A DNA stretch of 64,000 nucleotides, taken from NCBI GenBank assembly GCA_016721005.1, contig JADKJM010000019.1:682001-746000 (forward strand), written 5' to 3'. Positions within the stretch are counted from its first letter, which is position 1. Each line of letters begins with the position of its first letter. A model generated the notes under the pieces. The model had not been told where the DNA came from. It ran no database searches and saw nothing but the letters and a program-made list of their open reading frames with translations. The translations under genes and the position numbers were made by a program. Source of the DNA: Flavobacteriales bacterium. Its GTDB lineage: Bacteria; Bacteroidota; Bacteroidia; Flavobacteriales_F; PHOS-HE28. Shown here in pieces: positions 25,302 to 33,376 of this stretch.

Positions 25302-25502
25302 ATGCCCACCAGCGAAGACAAGCTGAACAAGAAGACCGTCCTGGAAAGGATCAAGGACATGCCCGAGCGTTTCACGGTGGATGAACTTTTGGAACGCATG
25401 GTGGTGCTGCGCAAGGTGGAGCGAGGCATGGCCGAGTTGGATGCGGGCAAGGGCCTAAACCCATCGCAAGCGCGGAAGAAGCTTGGCAAATGGCTCAAGT
25501 GA
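25302..25502 (+). CDS. antitoxin of a ParE-type toxin-antitoxin pair
   Basis: A 66-aa charged protein with a helix-forming middle (MPERFTVDELLERMVVLRKV) and a basic C-terminus. It has no clear DNA-binding domain that I recognise, but similar short proteins precede RelE/ParE toxins in Bacteroidota. The gene overlaps the toxin gene by 13 bp in another frame, the normal layout for such pairs. The antitoxin role is inferred from this context. Confidence 0.8.
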   Translation: MPTSEDKLNKKTVLERIKDMPERFTVDELLERMVVLRKVERGMAELDAGKGLNPSQARKKLGKWLK

Positions 25503-25804
25503 TCTGGACGCCCGGCGCCTTGTCGGACATCAATGACATTGCCTCTTACATCGCGCTCGACTCGTCGTTCCATGCGGGCCAGCAAGTCTTGCGCATTCTT
25601 TCGGCAGAAGACCTGATCACGCAATTCCCAGGTGGTGGGCGCATGGTTCCGGAGATGCGCAATAAGGCATTTCGCGAGGTGATCCTTCCTCCATACCGCG
25701 TCATCTATCAATTCGATGTGCGCAAGGACGTTGCCGGCATCCTTGCGGTCATCCACTCCCGTCGGCTCTTGCGTGGTGCGTTGATCCGTCGTCTTCGCGC
25801 ATAG
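25490..25804 (+). CDS. RelE/ParE family toxin
   Basis: A 104-aa protein with the ParE fold pattern: an opening strand VIWTPGALSDINDIASYIA, a helix, ITQFPGGGRMVPEM, REVILPPYRVIYQFD, and a final strand ILAVIHSRR. ParE toxins poison gyrase, while RelE toxins cut mRNA; the sequence alone does not decide. The A-module repeat begins 3 bp after the stop codon, so the toxin-antitoxin pair is bracketed by copies of the same repeat. Confidence 0.9.
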   Translation: MAQVIWTPGALSDINDIASYIALDSSFHAGQQVLRILSAEDLITQFPGGGRMVPEMRNKAFREVILPPYRVIYQFDVRKDVAGILAVIHSRRLLRGALIRRLRA

Positions 25805-25807
25805 ATC

Positions 25808-26255
25808 TAGACCCACGCAGCGTCTTCGCGCGCACCGCCTCCGCAGCGGTCTGTCCGCGCTCGCGAGGCCTTGCGAAGTGATGGCGGACGACCCTGCCAC
25901 CCGTAGCCGTGATCACCAACCCCGTACGCGCGTCACTCCGGGCGATGGGAGGCTCTGCGACCGAGACCCGGAGTCTCACCAATGCCCCAACGTGCTCGGC
26001 ATATAGACCCACGCAAGGTGTTCGCGCGCACCGCTCCAGCAGTGGTCTTCCGTCCTCGGAGACCCTGCCACCCGTAGCCGTGATCACCAACCCCGTACGC
26101 GCGTCACTCCGGGCGATGGGAGGCTCTGCGACCGAGACCCGGAGTCTCACCAATGCCCCAACGTGCTCGGCATATAGACCCACGCAGCGTCTTCGCGCGC
26201 ACCGCTCCAGCAGTGGTCTTCCGTCCTCGGAGACCCTGCCACCCGTAGCCGCCAT
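25808..26255. repeat. palindromic repeat array, about 170-196 bp units
   Basis: Units start with TAGACCC at 25808, 26004 and 26175. The first has the long A-module; the next two have a shortened form containing the hairpin GGTCTTCCG-TCCT-CGGAGACC. Between A-modules lies a block with outer arms ACTCCGGG and CCCGGAGT, followed by TCTCACCAATGCC. The array directly follows the ParE toxin gene. Confidence 0.9.
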
Positions 26256-26431
26256 CACCTCCTCAAACACCCAACACCCATTGGCTTAAGAGCCTCAGAG
26301 CCTTTCCACCCCACCGTATCTGCCCGCACCAAGGACCGTAGCCTGTGTACCTGCTACCGTTCCTCGTTCACCACAGCACCGCACACAATACACCAAGCAC
26401 CTTCGTCGTTACACAGCAAAACCCAACGGCC

Positions 26432-27163
26432 ATGCCAACCTACGAGACCGGTCACGCCAAGAACGCCGCCAACCTTCAGGACCTCATCTCCTTCGTCACC
26501 GGCTACGGCGTAGCCTACAACCCCACCAAGCCCGGCATCCTCCTCGCCGCCCTCAACACCAAGCACACCGCAGCCGTCGGTCGCTTGGCCGATGTCAACA
26601 CCGCACTCGCCCCGCACACCATCGCCGTCAACACCCGCGATGAACTCTTCGCACCCTTCGCCAAACGCATCACCCGCGTCGTCAACGCCGTACAAGCCTC
26701 GGCTGTCCCACCTTCCGTCATCGACGATGTCAAGTCCATCGCCCGCAAACTCCACGGACAACGCGCCAAACCCAAGGTCGCCGATGATCCCGCCACACCC
26801 GAGGATGAGAGCAAGCAAAGCATCTCCGCTTCCCAGATGAGCTTCGATTCCCGCATCGAGAACTTCCACAAGCTCATCCAACTCCTCGGCGCCCAACCGG
26901 GCTACGGCCCCAACGAGGCCGACCTCACCGTCGCCGCCCTCACAACCCTGCACACCGCCATGGTCGCCGCCAACCTCACCGTCATCAACGCATACACCGC
27001 CGTCAGCAACACCCGCATCCTCCGAGACAAGGAACTCTATGATCCCCTCACCGGCCTCGTCACCGTCGCCGGCGATGTCAAGACCTACGTCAAGAGCCTC
27101 TTCGGCGCATCCAGCCTCGAATACGAACAGATCTCCGGCCTGCGGTTCAGACGTCCCCGCTAG
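26432..27163 (+). CDS. hypothetical protein with two copies of a helical domain
   Basis: A 243-aa predicted all-helical soluble protein without a signal peptide from ATG 26432. Two related halves can be aligned: NLQDLISFVTGYGVAYNPTK... TRDELFAPF (about 12-95) and NFHKLIQLLGAQPGYGPNEA...RDKELYDPL (about 145-225), joined by a charged linker (KVADDPATPEDESKQ). Proteins of this pattern occur in Bacteroidota, but I know no function. The codon choice is striking: nearly all codons end in C, unlike neighbouring genes, suggesting strong expression or a different origin. It lies between two repeat arrays. Confidence 0.75.
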   Translation: MPTYETGHAKNAANLQDLISFVTGYGVAYNPTKPGILLAALNTKHTAAVGRLADVNTALAPHTIAVNTRDELFAPFAKRITRVVNAVQASAVPPSVIDDVKSIARKLHGQRAKPKVADDPATPEDESKQSISASQMSFDSRIENFHKLIQLLGAQPGYGPNEADLTVAALTTLHTAMVAANLTVINAYTAVSNTRILRDKELYDPLTGLVTVAGDVKTYVKSLFGASSLEYEQISGLRFRRPR

Positions 27164-27227
27164 CAACCACCATTCGGCCACCACCATCCGCCATCGGGCG
27201 CCCGTCCATCCCGTTCTCCCTCCCGCA

Positions 27228-27555
27228 TTCTTCGAACACACGGAGGCATTCCTCGAAGAAGCACAGGCCATCACCGAACGCTCAAAGGCCATCATCGAAC
27301 GAGCGAAGGCCTTCCTCGAATAAGCACAGGCCATCACAGAACCCTCAAAGGCCATCATCGAACGAGCGGAGGCATTCTTCGAATAAGCACAGGCCACCAC
27401 CGAACTCCCGGAGGCCACCTTCGAACGAGCAGAGGCAGTCTTCGAATAAGCGCAGGCCACCACCAAACTCCCGGAGGCCACCTTCGAACGAGCGGAGGCA
27501 TTCCTCGAATAGCCAGAGGCCACCACAGAACTCCCGGAGGCCATCTTCTAACGAG
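27228..27555. repeat. 21-bp heptad-coding tandem repeat with recurring in-frame stops
   Basis: Fifteen and a half 21-bp units from 27228, grouped into 63-bp triplets. On the + strand each unit encodes seven residues (FLEEAQA, ITERSKA, IIERAKA), a coiled-coil heptad. From the second triplet the codon after FLE or FFE is TAA or TAG at the same place in every triplet. The 60 bp before it hold no recognisable gene. Confidence 0.9.
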
Positions 27556-27557
27556 TG

Positions 27558-28915
27558 GACGACCATGCGGCCCGTAGCCGTGATCACCAACCCCGTACGC
27601 GCGTCACACCGGAGGCTGGGCGTCTGCCGGATGGCAGACGTAGGCCCCAGCCATCCGGTGTCTCACCAATGCCGACGAGCGTAAGTCTAGACCCGCGCAA
27701 GGTGTTCGCGCGCACCACCTCCGCAGCGGTCTGTCCGCGCTCGCGAGGCCTTGCGAAGCGATGGTGAACGACCCAGCGGCCCGTAGCCGTGATCACCAAC
27801 CCCGTACGCGCGTCACACCGGAGGCTGGGCGCGCGGAGCGCGTAGGTCCCAGCCATCCGGTGTCTCACCAATGCCGACGAGCGTAAGTCATTAGACCCAC
27901 GCAAGGTGTTCGCGCGCACCACCTCCGCAGCGGTCTGTCCGCGCTCGCGAGGCCTTGCGAAGCGATGGCGGACGACCATGCGACCCGTAGCCGTGATCAT
28001 CAACCCCGTACGCGCGTCACTCCGGAGGCTGGGCGCGCGGAGCGCGTAGGTCCCAGCCATCCGGTGTCTCACCAATGCCGACGAGCGTAAGTCATTAGAC
28101 CCACGCAAGGTGTTCGCGCGCACCACCTCCGCAGCGGTCTGTCCGCGCTCGCGAGGCCTTGCGAAGCGATGGCGGACGACCATGCGACCCGTAGCCGTGA
28201 TCATCAACCCCGTACGCGCGTCACTCCGGAGGCTGGGCGCGCGGAGCGCGTAGGTCCCAGCCATCCGGTGTCTCACCAATGCCGACGAGCGTAAGTCATT
28301 AGACCCACGCAAGGTGTTCGCGCGCACCACCTCCGCAGCGGTCTGTCCGCGCTCGCGAGGCCTTGCGAAGCGATGGCGGACGACCATGCGACCCGTAGCC
28401 GTGATCATCAACCCCGTACGCGCGTCACTCCGGAGGCTGGGCGCGCGGAGCGCGTAGGTCCCAGCCATCCGGTGTCTCACCAATGCCGACGAGCGTAAGT
28501 CTAGACCCGCGCAAGGTGTTCGCGCGCACCACCTCCGCAGCGGTCTGTCCGCGCTCGCGAGGCCTTGCGAAGCGATGGCGGACGACCCTGCGACCCGTAG
28601 CCGCGATCACCAACCCCGTACGCGCGTCACACCGGAGGCTGGGCGTCTGCCGGATGGCAGACGTAGGCCCCAGCCATCCGGTGTCTCACCAATGCCGACG
28701 AGCGTAAGTCTAGACCCGCGCAAGGTGTTCGCGCGCACCACCTCCGCAGCGGTCTGTCCGCGCTCGCGAGGCCTTGCGAAGCGATGGCGGACGACCCTGC
28801 GACCCGTAGCCGTGATCATCAACCCCGTACGCGCGTCACTCCGGAGGCTGGGCGCGCGGAGCGCGTAGGTCCCAGCCATCCGGTGTCTCACCAATGCCGA
28901 CGAGCGTAAGTCATT
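27558..28915. repeat. tandem array of about 204-bp palindromic repeats
   Basis: TAGACCC starts at 27688, 27892, 28096, 28300, 28502 and 28711 (spacings 204, 204, 204, 202, 209), flanked by partial units. Each unit has an A-module, with the nested palindrome GTCCGC..TCGC-GAGGCCTT-GCGA..GCGGAC, and a B-module, with outer arms ACWCCGG(A)GGCTGGG and CCCAGCCATCCGGWGT around a small apical hairpin. The units are nearly identical, indicating recent amplification. No gene is recognised within it. Confidence 0.95.
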
Positions 28916-29024
28916 GGTGAGACCCCGGGTCGCACTCGCACTGCTTCGCAAAAGCCTCGCAGTGACGGCCTCGCTTGCCCGGGGTGACGGACGTTGGTGG
29001 CGCTTGCATTACGACCTTCACACA

Positions 29025-29333
29025 ATGAAAGGCGGCTACGTGTACATCATGACCAACAAGCTCAACACCACCTTGTACACCGGTGTCACTTCAAACATCA
29101 TGAAGCGTGTGCTTCAGCACAAGAAAGGCGTGTTCCCGGAGTCGTTCACGGACCAGTACCTCTGCCACAAACTCATTTGGTCCAAGTTCGTGCCCACGAT
29201 CGAAGGCGCGATCGCCGAGGAGAAGCGCATCAAGCAATGGCGGCGCGCTTGGAAGGAGGAACTGATCGCGAAGGAGTACCCGGAGTGGAAGGACCTGAGT
29301 GATGGCTGGTACCACGAACGGGACTTTGAGTAG
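29025..29333 (+). CDS. GIY-YIG nuclease family protein
   Basis: A 102-aa protein with the GIY-YIG motif as YVYIMTNKLNTTLYTGVTSN, followed by the Arg of MKRVLQHKKG and a conserved Glu (IEGAIAEEKRIKQW). It is a UPF0213-like single-domain endonuclease of unknown target. Such genes are frequent in repeat-rich parts of Bacteroidota genomes. ATG 29025 starts directly at the domain. It follows the 204-bp array by about 100 bp. It could be a resident of the same island or involved in its rearrangement; nothing in the sequence shows which. Confidence 0.9.
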   Translation: MKGGYVYIMTNKLNTTLYTGVTSNIMKRVLQHKKGVFPESFTDQYLCHKLIWSKFVPTIEGAIAEEKRIKQWRRAWKEELIAKEYPEWKDLSDGWYHERDFE

Positions 29334-29459
29334 AACGAGGAGGCCACACACATGGTCACGGCACCACGCCCGCCGTGCAACCCATCAACCCGCAACCACG
29401 TCCTCATCCGCGTGCGGCAACCGATCATCGTGATCCCGTCATCCTTACAAGTGAAAAAG

Positions 29460-29467
29460 TAGATTTG
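29460..29467 (+). promoter_or_regulatory. -7 box TAGATTTG for the 976-aa secreted protein
   Basis: A perfect TAnnTTTG 24 nt before ATG 29492. No -33 TTG at the expected spacing. Confidence 0.5.
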
Positions 29468-29491
29468 GCCGTGCTACGGGTCCATTCATAC

Positions 29492-32422
29492 ATGATGCTT
29501 TCAAGGACATTGCGCGTTTGTTCGGTCGTGCTGATCACATGGTGTGCATGCCTCACGGTCAAAGGGCAGACATCGACCGTGATCCCCTTCACCAGTGGTC
29601 CCATCCCGCCGTGCGACACCAGCATCTTTACGGCGAACGTTGCCGGTGTCGGGCAGCTTTCCGCGCCGGGCTCCGGTTGGTGGACCCAGACCTTGAACGG
29701 GTTGATGGTCAACATCACTACGGATCATCCGGAATTCCTCCAGATCACACTGACCTCGCCGATGGGCACAACACTCCTGTTGTCCGCGTTCAACGGAGCG
29801 GGCGGGCAGAACTATACCAGCACCTATTTCGGCTGGACAGGCCCATCCATTACCACCGGCACCGCGCCGTTCACCAGCAATTTCGTCCCGCAAGGGGGCA
29901 GCTTCAGCGTGTTCAACGGGCAGTGGGCGGATGGGACATGGACGATCACGGTGATCGACACCGCGTGCGTGGGCGGCCCCAATGCCGGAGGCGGCAATCC
30001 GGGAACGAACGGCAGCGGATGGAACCCCGGATGGTTCAACGGCTCAACAGGCAACGGTGGCTTCGTCATTTACTTCGATGGACCCCCACCTTGTTGGGGC
30101 GGGATACCAAGCGGTTTGGAATACCTGTGTCCGGGAGAAGTGGTGGACCTTGTGGCCTACTATGAATCGTCATGGACGGGATATCAATACTCCTACTACA
30201 TGCCGGACGGATGGACGCCCATCCCGGACCCGAGTGCGGTAAGTGCGACCGGGTACTACGGCGTGCAGGCCATTGATCCATGGGGAGGTTGCTGGTATTG
30301 GGCCGACTTCGTGATCTACGCCGTGCCCGAGATCGACCTTGGTCCGGACCAAATAGTGGATGCGTGTGGCAGTGGAGTGCCGGTGAACCTGACCACCCTT
30401 TTCACGCTGAATGGAGGGGAGTATCCAAGCTGGTCCTTCAATGGCTCTTTGATCACGACATCAGCGGCATCGACGGCAAGTAATGCCGGGATCTATCAGT
30501 TGGTCGCGTACAATGGTGGCACGTGCGGTGACACGGCGTTGGTCACGCTGAACATCAATTCGATCTCTTCATTGGGTGCGGACCAAACCGTGAACTTCTG
30601 CCCCGGATCAAGTACCGACCTCACTGCGCTGTACAACACCACTGGACTCACATCGGAGTGGTCGTTCGGCGGTGTGTCGTATGCCACGCCACAGGCCGCA
30701 GTTGATGCGGGCGTATACACCTTGATCGCATCCACCGCCGCTGGTTGTACGGACACGGCAAGCGTGACGCTGGTGGTTGAAGTGCCACCATCCTTGGGTG
30801 CTGATCAATCGTTCGATCTGTGCAGCAATGCGACGTTGGATCTCACTTCGGTATACACGACCGCAGGACTTCTTACCGCATGGAGCGAGTCGGGCCTTCC
30901 AGTTGCCAACCCTGGGTCGATCAGTGCGGCGGGAACGTATCGGTTGATCGCCGCGAACGTCGCAGGATGTTCCGACACGGCGTTCGTATCCGTGAATGTC
31001 GTTGCGAGTCCAGCACTCGGACCTGACCATTCAGCGAATGCGTGCGTGGGTGATGCGGTCGATCTCACGATCGTGTTCATCACCACCGGCCTCACCACCA
31101 CATGGACGACATCCGGAAGTGCGGTGGCCGATCCCGCATCCATTGGCGCGAGCGGCTTGTACACGGTCGTTGCCACCGATGCGATGACGTGTACGGATAC
31201 CGCGAATGTGACCGTGATCCTCTCCGCGAACCCGGTGCTTGGCGCCGATCAATCCATCACGGAATGCGAGGGCATGGCGGTGGATCTCACCACGCTCTAT
31301 GCAACGGGTGCGAACACGACGGCATGGACCGTGAACGGTGCGGGTGTGATCACTCCGACCGCAGTGGCGAGTGGCGGCGTGTATAGCATCACCGTTACGA
31401 ACGCGGCCGGTTGTTCATCCACTGCGGATGTCACGTTGAGCTTCGACCCCTCACCGTCGCTCGGAATGGATCAGGCAGCGTCCATCTGTTCGGGTGCCGC
31501 GTTCGATCTCACAACGTTGTTCGCAACCAATGGACTTGCTACGTCCTGGACGATCAATAGCGCAACAGTAAACGACCCGGCAACAGCGAGCGTCACCGGC
31601 AACTATCAATTGGTGGTGACCAATGGTTCCAGTTGCACCGACACGGTCGTGGCGATACTGACCGTGCATGCGAACCCATCGCTCGGTGCGGACCTATCGT
31701 TCACGCTTTGTCCATGGCAGACCGTGGATCTGGGCGCGGTGTTCCCTATAGCAGGCATGTCGGCGTCGTACACCTTGGATGGCGCGTTGGTGAATGACCC
31801 CGCTGCGGTCGCGGACTCCGGCGCATACGTCATCACGGTGACCGATGCGAACGGATGTATGGATGATGCGATCGCTTCCGTGATCAACGTGGAGTGCTTG
31901 TGTGAAGCGGACTTCATTCACGATGCGCGTTGCATGCAGGATCCTGTGCGCTTCACGCTGATCGCGGATTCATTGGTGCTGGGTGCGCATTGGGACTTCG
32001 GCGACGCGGCCAACGCTTCGTTGGGAACGGATCCGATCGTGAACTTCACGAGCGAAGGTGACATGCTCGTCACGTTGCAAGCGACACTGGGTTGCGGCGT
32101 GGTGACCGTACAACGAACGATCCACATAACGGATTGCTCCGATTCGTGCAGCGTGTGGATCCCGAATGCCTTCACCCCGAATGGCGATACCTACAACGAC
32201 ACCTGGAGCTGGAAGACGGAATGCGTGCCTGAGGAATTCCTTGTGATGGTCTTCAACCGGTGGGGTGAACTCATCTACACGTCCGAGGATCCGGCCAGTT
32301 TCTGGGATGGCACATACAGCGGTGTCGAATCCCCGGTCGACGTGTACGTGTACCGCATCGGATACCGGTTACCATACCAGAAGCACAAGGATGTCATCGG
32401 GCACGTGACACTGTTGAGGTGA
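29492..32422 (+). CDS. large secreted protein with Ig-like repeats and type-B T9SS sorting domain
   Basis: A 976-aa exported protein. A signal peptide (about 1-25, ending LTVKGQ) precedes a P-domain-like beta-sandwich (about 26-175, with LQITLTSPMGTTLLL and GQWADGTWTITVID). Seven to eight repeats of about 75 aa follow, each with SLGADQ(S/T)...C at the start and W near the middle, alike in design to the 31 repeats of the 3248-aa protein downstream. The C-terminus (from VWIPNAFTPNGDTYND) is the CHU/gliding-motility-associated type-B sorting domain recognised by type IX secretion. It is likely an adhesin or matrix protein at the cell surface. Confidence 0.9.
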   Translation: MMLSRTLRVCSVVLITWCACLTVKGQTSTVIPFTSGPIPPCDTSIFTANVAGVGQLSAPGSGWWTQTLNGLMVNITTDHPEFLQITLTSPMGTTLLLSAFNGAGGQNYTSTYFGWTGPSITTGTAPFTSNFVPQGGSFSVFNGQWADGTWTITVIDTACVGGPNAGGGNPGTNGSGWNPGWFNGSTGNGGFVIYFDGPPPCWGGIPSGLEYLCPGEVVDLVAYYESSWTGYQYSYYMPDGWTPIPDPSAVSATGYYGVQAIDPWGGCWYWADFVIYAVPEIDLGPDQIVDACGSGVPVNLTTLFTLNGGEYPSWSFNGSLITTSAASTASNAGIYQLVAYNGGTCGDTALVTLNINSISSLGADQTVNFCPGSSTDLTALYNTTGLTSEWSFGGVSYATPQAAVDAGVYTLIASTAAGCTDTASVTLVVEVPPSLGADQSFDLCSNATLDLTSVYTTAGLLTAWSESGLPVANPGSISAAGTYRLIAANVAGCSDTAFVSVNVVASPALGPDHSANACVGDAVDLTIVFITTGLTTTWTTSGSAVADPASIGASGLYTVVATDAMTCTDTANVTVILSANPVLGADQSITECEGMAVDLTTLYATGANTTAWTVNGAGVITPTAVASGGVYSITVTNAAGCSSTADVTLSFDPSPSLGMDQAASICSGAAFDLTTLFATNGLATSWTINSATVNDPATASVTGNYQLVVTNGSSCTDTVVAILTVHANPSLGADLSFTLCPWQTVDLGAVFPIAGMSASYTLDGALVNDPAAVADSGAYVITVTDANGCMDDAIASVINVECLCEADFIHDARCMQDPVRFTLIADSLVLGAHWDFGDAANASLGTDPIVNFTSEGDMLVTLQATLGCGVVTVQRTIHITDCSDSCSVWIPNAFTPNGDTYNDTWSWKTECVPEEFLVMVFNRWGELIYTSEDPASFWDGTYSGVESPVDVYVYRIGYRLPYQKHKDVIGHVTLLR

Positions 32423-32442
32423 GGCCCACTGTGTCCGGCGCA

Positions 32443-33279
32443 TCACTTCGACACCGCAGTGAGCAAAGGGCATCGGATGTGTCTCAGCACCCGTTCGGTC
32501 GTGCTACCGCGCAAGGCATCCAGGAATCCATCATGGCCTTGGGTGGTCATCACCAATAGGTCGGGTCGGAGATCGCGTTCCAATTGCAGGATCGTATCGA
32601 CCACCGGTCCGTTGCGCGTCACCTCGATCCACCGCCAGCCTTTTCGTTCCGGTGTATGCACGCGTGGCATGTCCCCTTCATTCCCCACATGGAGCAAGTG
32701 GAATTCCGCATCCTTCACCTCCAATAGATCAGCGATCCCGGCGGCCATGTCCACACTCTGTTGCGGTGAGGGTGCAGCTGCAAGTGGAATGAGGAAGCGA
32801 CGGAGCCGCACCTCACCGGTGTCGGCCACCACGAAACCGGGCACGCCCTCCGGAACGAGCAGGGTCAATTCACCTGCGCTTCGCATCAGCGGTTCGGACA
32901 CGCGTGGAGCCAACCATGTGCTTCGTCCCGCGCGTTGGGTGGTGTGCAGGACGATGAGATCCGTGGGATGATGATCCAAGTGATCCAAGCAAGCCTGCAC
33001 CGGCGCATCATCGACCACTACCTTATGTACACCGATCCGCATCGCTGTCAGTTCATCCACACCGGCTCCTTCCGTGATGATCCCCCATTTCACCAGTGTG
33101 TCACGCACATGCGGCAAACTGCCCATCTCGACCTCATCACGCTCACTTGCGACATGCAGGATGGTGAGCGTTGCGGGTGCGGCCACGGTCAGGCGCAGTG
33201 CATGGAAGAAGGCCGTAACACTGCCGTCACGCAGATCGGTGGGGTGGAAGATGCGACGGATACGAGCGGTGGATGCCAT
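32443..33279 (-). CDS. universal stress protein, tandem UspA domains
   Basis: A 278-aa cytoplasmic protein with two UspA folds. The first starts RIRRIFHPTDLRDGS, the second LRRFLIPLAAAPSP. The second ends with LLVMTTQGHDGFLDALRGST and VLRHIRCPLL, close to the GxxxGxxxGSxxxxV-type nucleotide loop but not perfect. Such proteins help cells cope with starvation and redox stress; the specific role is unknown. Its 3' end is 20 bp from the convergent secreted-protein gene. Confidence 0.88.
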   Translation of the reverse strand: MASTARIRRIFHPTDLRDGSVTAFFHALRLTVAAPATLTILHVASERDEVEMGSLPHVRDTLVKWGIITEGAGVDELTAMRIGVHKVVVDDAPVQACLDHLDHHPTDLIVLHTTQRAGRSTWLAPRVSEPLMRSAGELTLLVPEGVPGFVVADTGEVRLRRFLIPLAAAPSPQQSVDMAAGIADLLEVKDAEFHLLHVGNEGDMPRVHTPERKGWRWIEVTRNGPVVDTILQLERDLRPDLLVMTTQGHDGFLDALRGSTTERVLRHIRCPLLTAVSK

Positions 33280-33364
33280 GGGAACGGTTGGAAGAACAAG
33301 GAAATGGTTGCACTGCGTTGAACGGATGACGATCATCAGGAGCGGACGATGCTAGGCGGAAGTC

Positions 33365-33372
33365 TATTTTTG
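33365..33372 (+). promoter_or_regulatory. -7 box TATTTTTG, 4 nt before the thioredoxin-like gene
   Basis: A perfect TAnnTTTG; only GCGC separates it from ATG 33377, so the mRNA is predicted to be leaderless. Confidence 0.55.
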
Positions 33373-33376
33373 GCGC

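Noticed and set aside
26354..27544. A 396-codon minus-strand frame across the duplicated-domain gene and the heptad array
   Set aside because: It is mainly the complement of a strongly C-ending coding sequence (Gly/Val/Asp-rich translation). The + strand protein has family-like features. Only the heptad part remains open to question, as noted in the findings.
27584..28483. A 299-aa minus-strand open frame with a 68-residue period through the 204-bp array
   Set aside because: The frame stays open only because 204 is a multiple of three. Units of 202 and 209 bp break it, the composition (Arg/Ala-rich) is that of translated palindromes, and no family is recognised.
25808..28915. CRISPR array
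   Set aside because: Units are 170-209 bp, nearly identical throughout, with no short repeat plus unique spacer pattern and no cas genes.
25176..28915. Integron attC sites
   Set aside because: The modules are palindromic and flank genes, but I find no GTTRRRY/RYYYAAC core pair and no integrase gene in the window.
32443..33336. Start of the universal stress protein at 33336
   Set aside because: The first 19 residues are not family-like; ATG 33279 starts directly before the first UspA strand.
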